From Hydractinia symbiolongicarpus (taxonomy: Eukaryota > Cnidaria > Hydrozoa > Anthoathecata > Hydractiniidae): DNA of 64,000 bases. Under the pieces are notes generated by a model. That model was not told the origin of the DNA and searched no databases. It saw only the letters and a list, made by a program, of their open reading frames with translations. Numbering within the stretch: position 1 is the stretch's first letter; each line of letters begins with the position of its first letter. Made by a program: the position numbers and the translations under genes. Positions 63,351 to 64,000 of this stretch are shown one piece after another. The stretch lies in NCBI RefSeq assembly GCF_029227915.1, contig NC_079880.1:13162001-13226000 (forward strand), in the 5' to 3' direction.

Positions 63351-64000
63351 AACACTGTGTTAAGTCACAAGTAGCTGTGTTACTCGACTTTGAACGCCCG
63401 GAAGATCGATTAATTAAAACCGTAAACTGTACCAGCAATCAGGTGGAGCGCTTTAGTATAGTATGTTGTAAATCGAGTTAGGCACAAAACATTATGGTGC
63501 TTCTGCTGCAATATATTTTTCAAATAATTTGCGCCCAACATTGTGGTGTTTTCGGTGTAATAAAGTTTTCAAAAAATAACTTTCCACAACTTTAGCTGCA
63601 ATAAAAACACAGTTCACAACTCGTTACTACCCGGTCGTAGCAAAGAACAGTCGGCCAACCTTATTTATTTTTCAGAGAATGCTACTCATGGCTGAGTGCT
63701 GAGTACAGGCAAACAATATCGCACATCCATATAGGTATAATATCCTTTATCGAAAAAAACCTGTTAAAAAAAAACCGGTTAAACAGAAACACAGAAACAG
63801 CCCAATGCGATTATGCATAATATCCTTTTAAAAAAAGCTGTCTCAACTTTGGTTTACATAACAACAGTGGATATACTCTGTTAACACTCGGCTAAGCGTC
63901 ATACCGTCGCTCACTACAGGCTGAGCGCTTAGTACAGGTACATGGTGTTGAACATATGTTTACGCGTAATACCTTTTTCCGATAACACTTTATTGCAACT
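63351..64000. other. No feature recognised
   Basis: AT-rich. An imperfect direct repeat of about 50 bp lies near 63,475-63,560 (CACAAAACATTATGGTG / GCCCAACATTGTGGTG). No coding sequence recognised. Confidence 0.4.

Overview
The window is from a eukaryote, an invertebrate animal and most likely a cnidarian. It is AT-rich, has short GT-AG introns, and no operon-like gene packing. The gene and transposon families (THAP-DDE, Mutator-like, P2X7-tail-like, HIRAN-like, BEL/Pao, CR1-like LINEs, restriction-like-endonuclease LINEs) occur together in cnidarian genomes. The species cannot be named from sequence alone. Almost all of the 64 kb is transposons, transposon debris and broken genes. No tRNA, rRNA, CRISPR array or intact single-copy gene was seen.

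Layout. 1-2.8 kb: left arm of a long inverted repeat and a repeat here called A. 3.5-4.2 kb: a Mutator-like relic. 4.8-6.3 kb: two tandem A units. 8.5-14.4 kb: a BEL/Pao LTR retrotransposon with a CTAAT target duplication and damaged coding regions. 15.7-18.2 kb: a broken THAP-DDE gene. 18.4-19.7 kb: P2X7-tail-like and P-element-like fragments. 21-25.8 kb: repeat modules A, B, C, D and E around a ubiquitin-specific protease (USP) relic. 26.4-31.3 kb, minus strand: a LINE with RT, zinc knuckle, restriction-like endonuclease (RLE) and, apparently as a C-terminal extension, a USP-like domain. A piggyBac-like MITE sits in its reading frame at a TTAA. 33.5-46.1 kb: a 6,177-bp tandem duplication carrying a LINE RT with an intact 657-codon frame; three copies of module B bound the two units and the middle one is a recombinant. 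47.2-48.7 kb: right arm of the inverted repeat. 50.6-52.7 kb: a second LINE with a poly(A) tail, minus strand. 52.7-53.8 kb: A repeats. 54.7-56.7 kb: a multi-exon chromodomain gene with homeodomain-like and HMG-like segments. 57.1-58.3 kb, minus: a dead kinase gene. 60.3-61.9 kb: a foldback element. 61.9-63.4 kb: a MITE remnant and a Tigger/pogo relic with a HIRAN-like segment on the opposite strand.

How the parts relate. Most of the order comes from nested insertion and recombination between repeats: the BEL element in neutral sequence, a MITE inside the LINE frame, a second MITE inside module E, and unequal exchange between B modules duplicating a whole block. The strongest candidate for something undescribed is the RT-zinc knuckle-RLE-USP LINE, supported by a second USP fragment of the same type at 32.4 kb. 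Two other points deserve a check: the recombinant tandem duplication, and the homeodomain-like/HMG-like/chromodomain gene. Coordinates of repeat edges are estimates made by eye.
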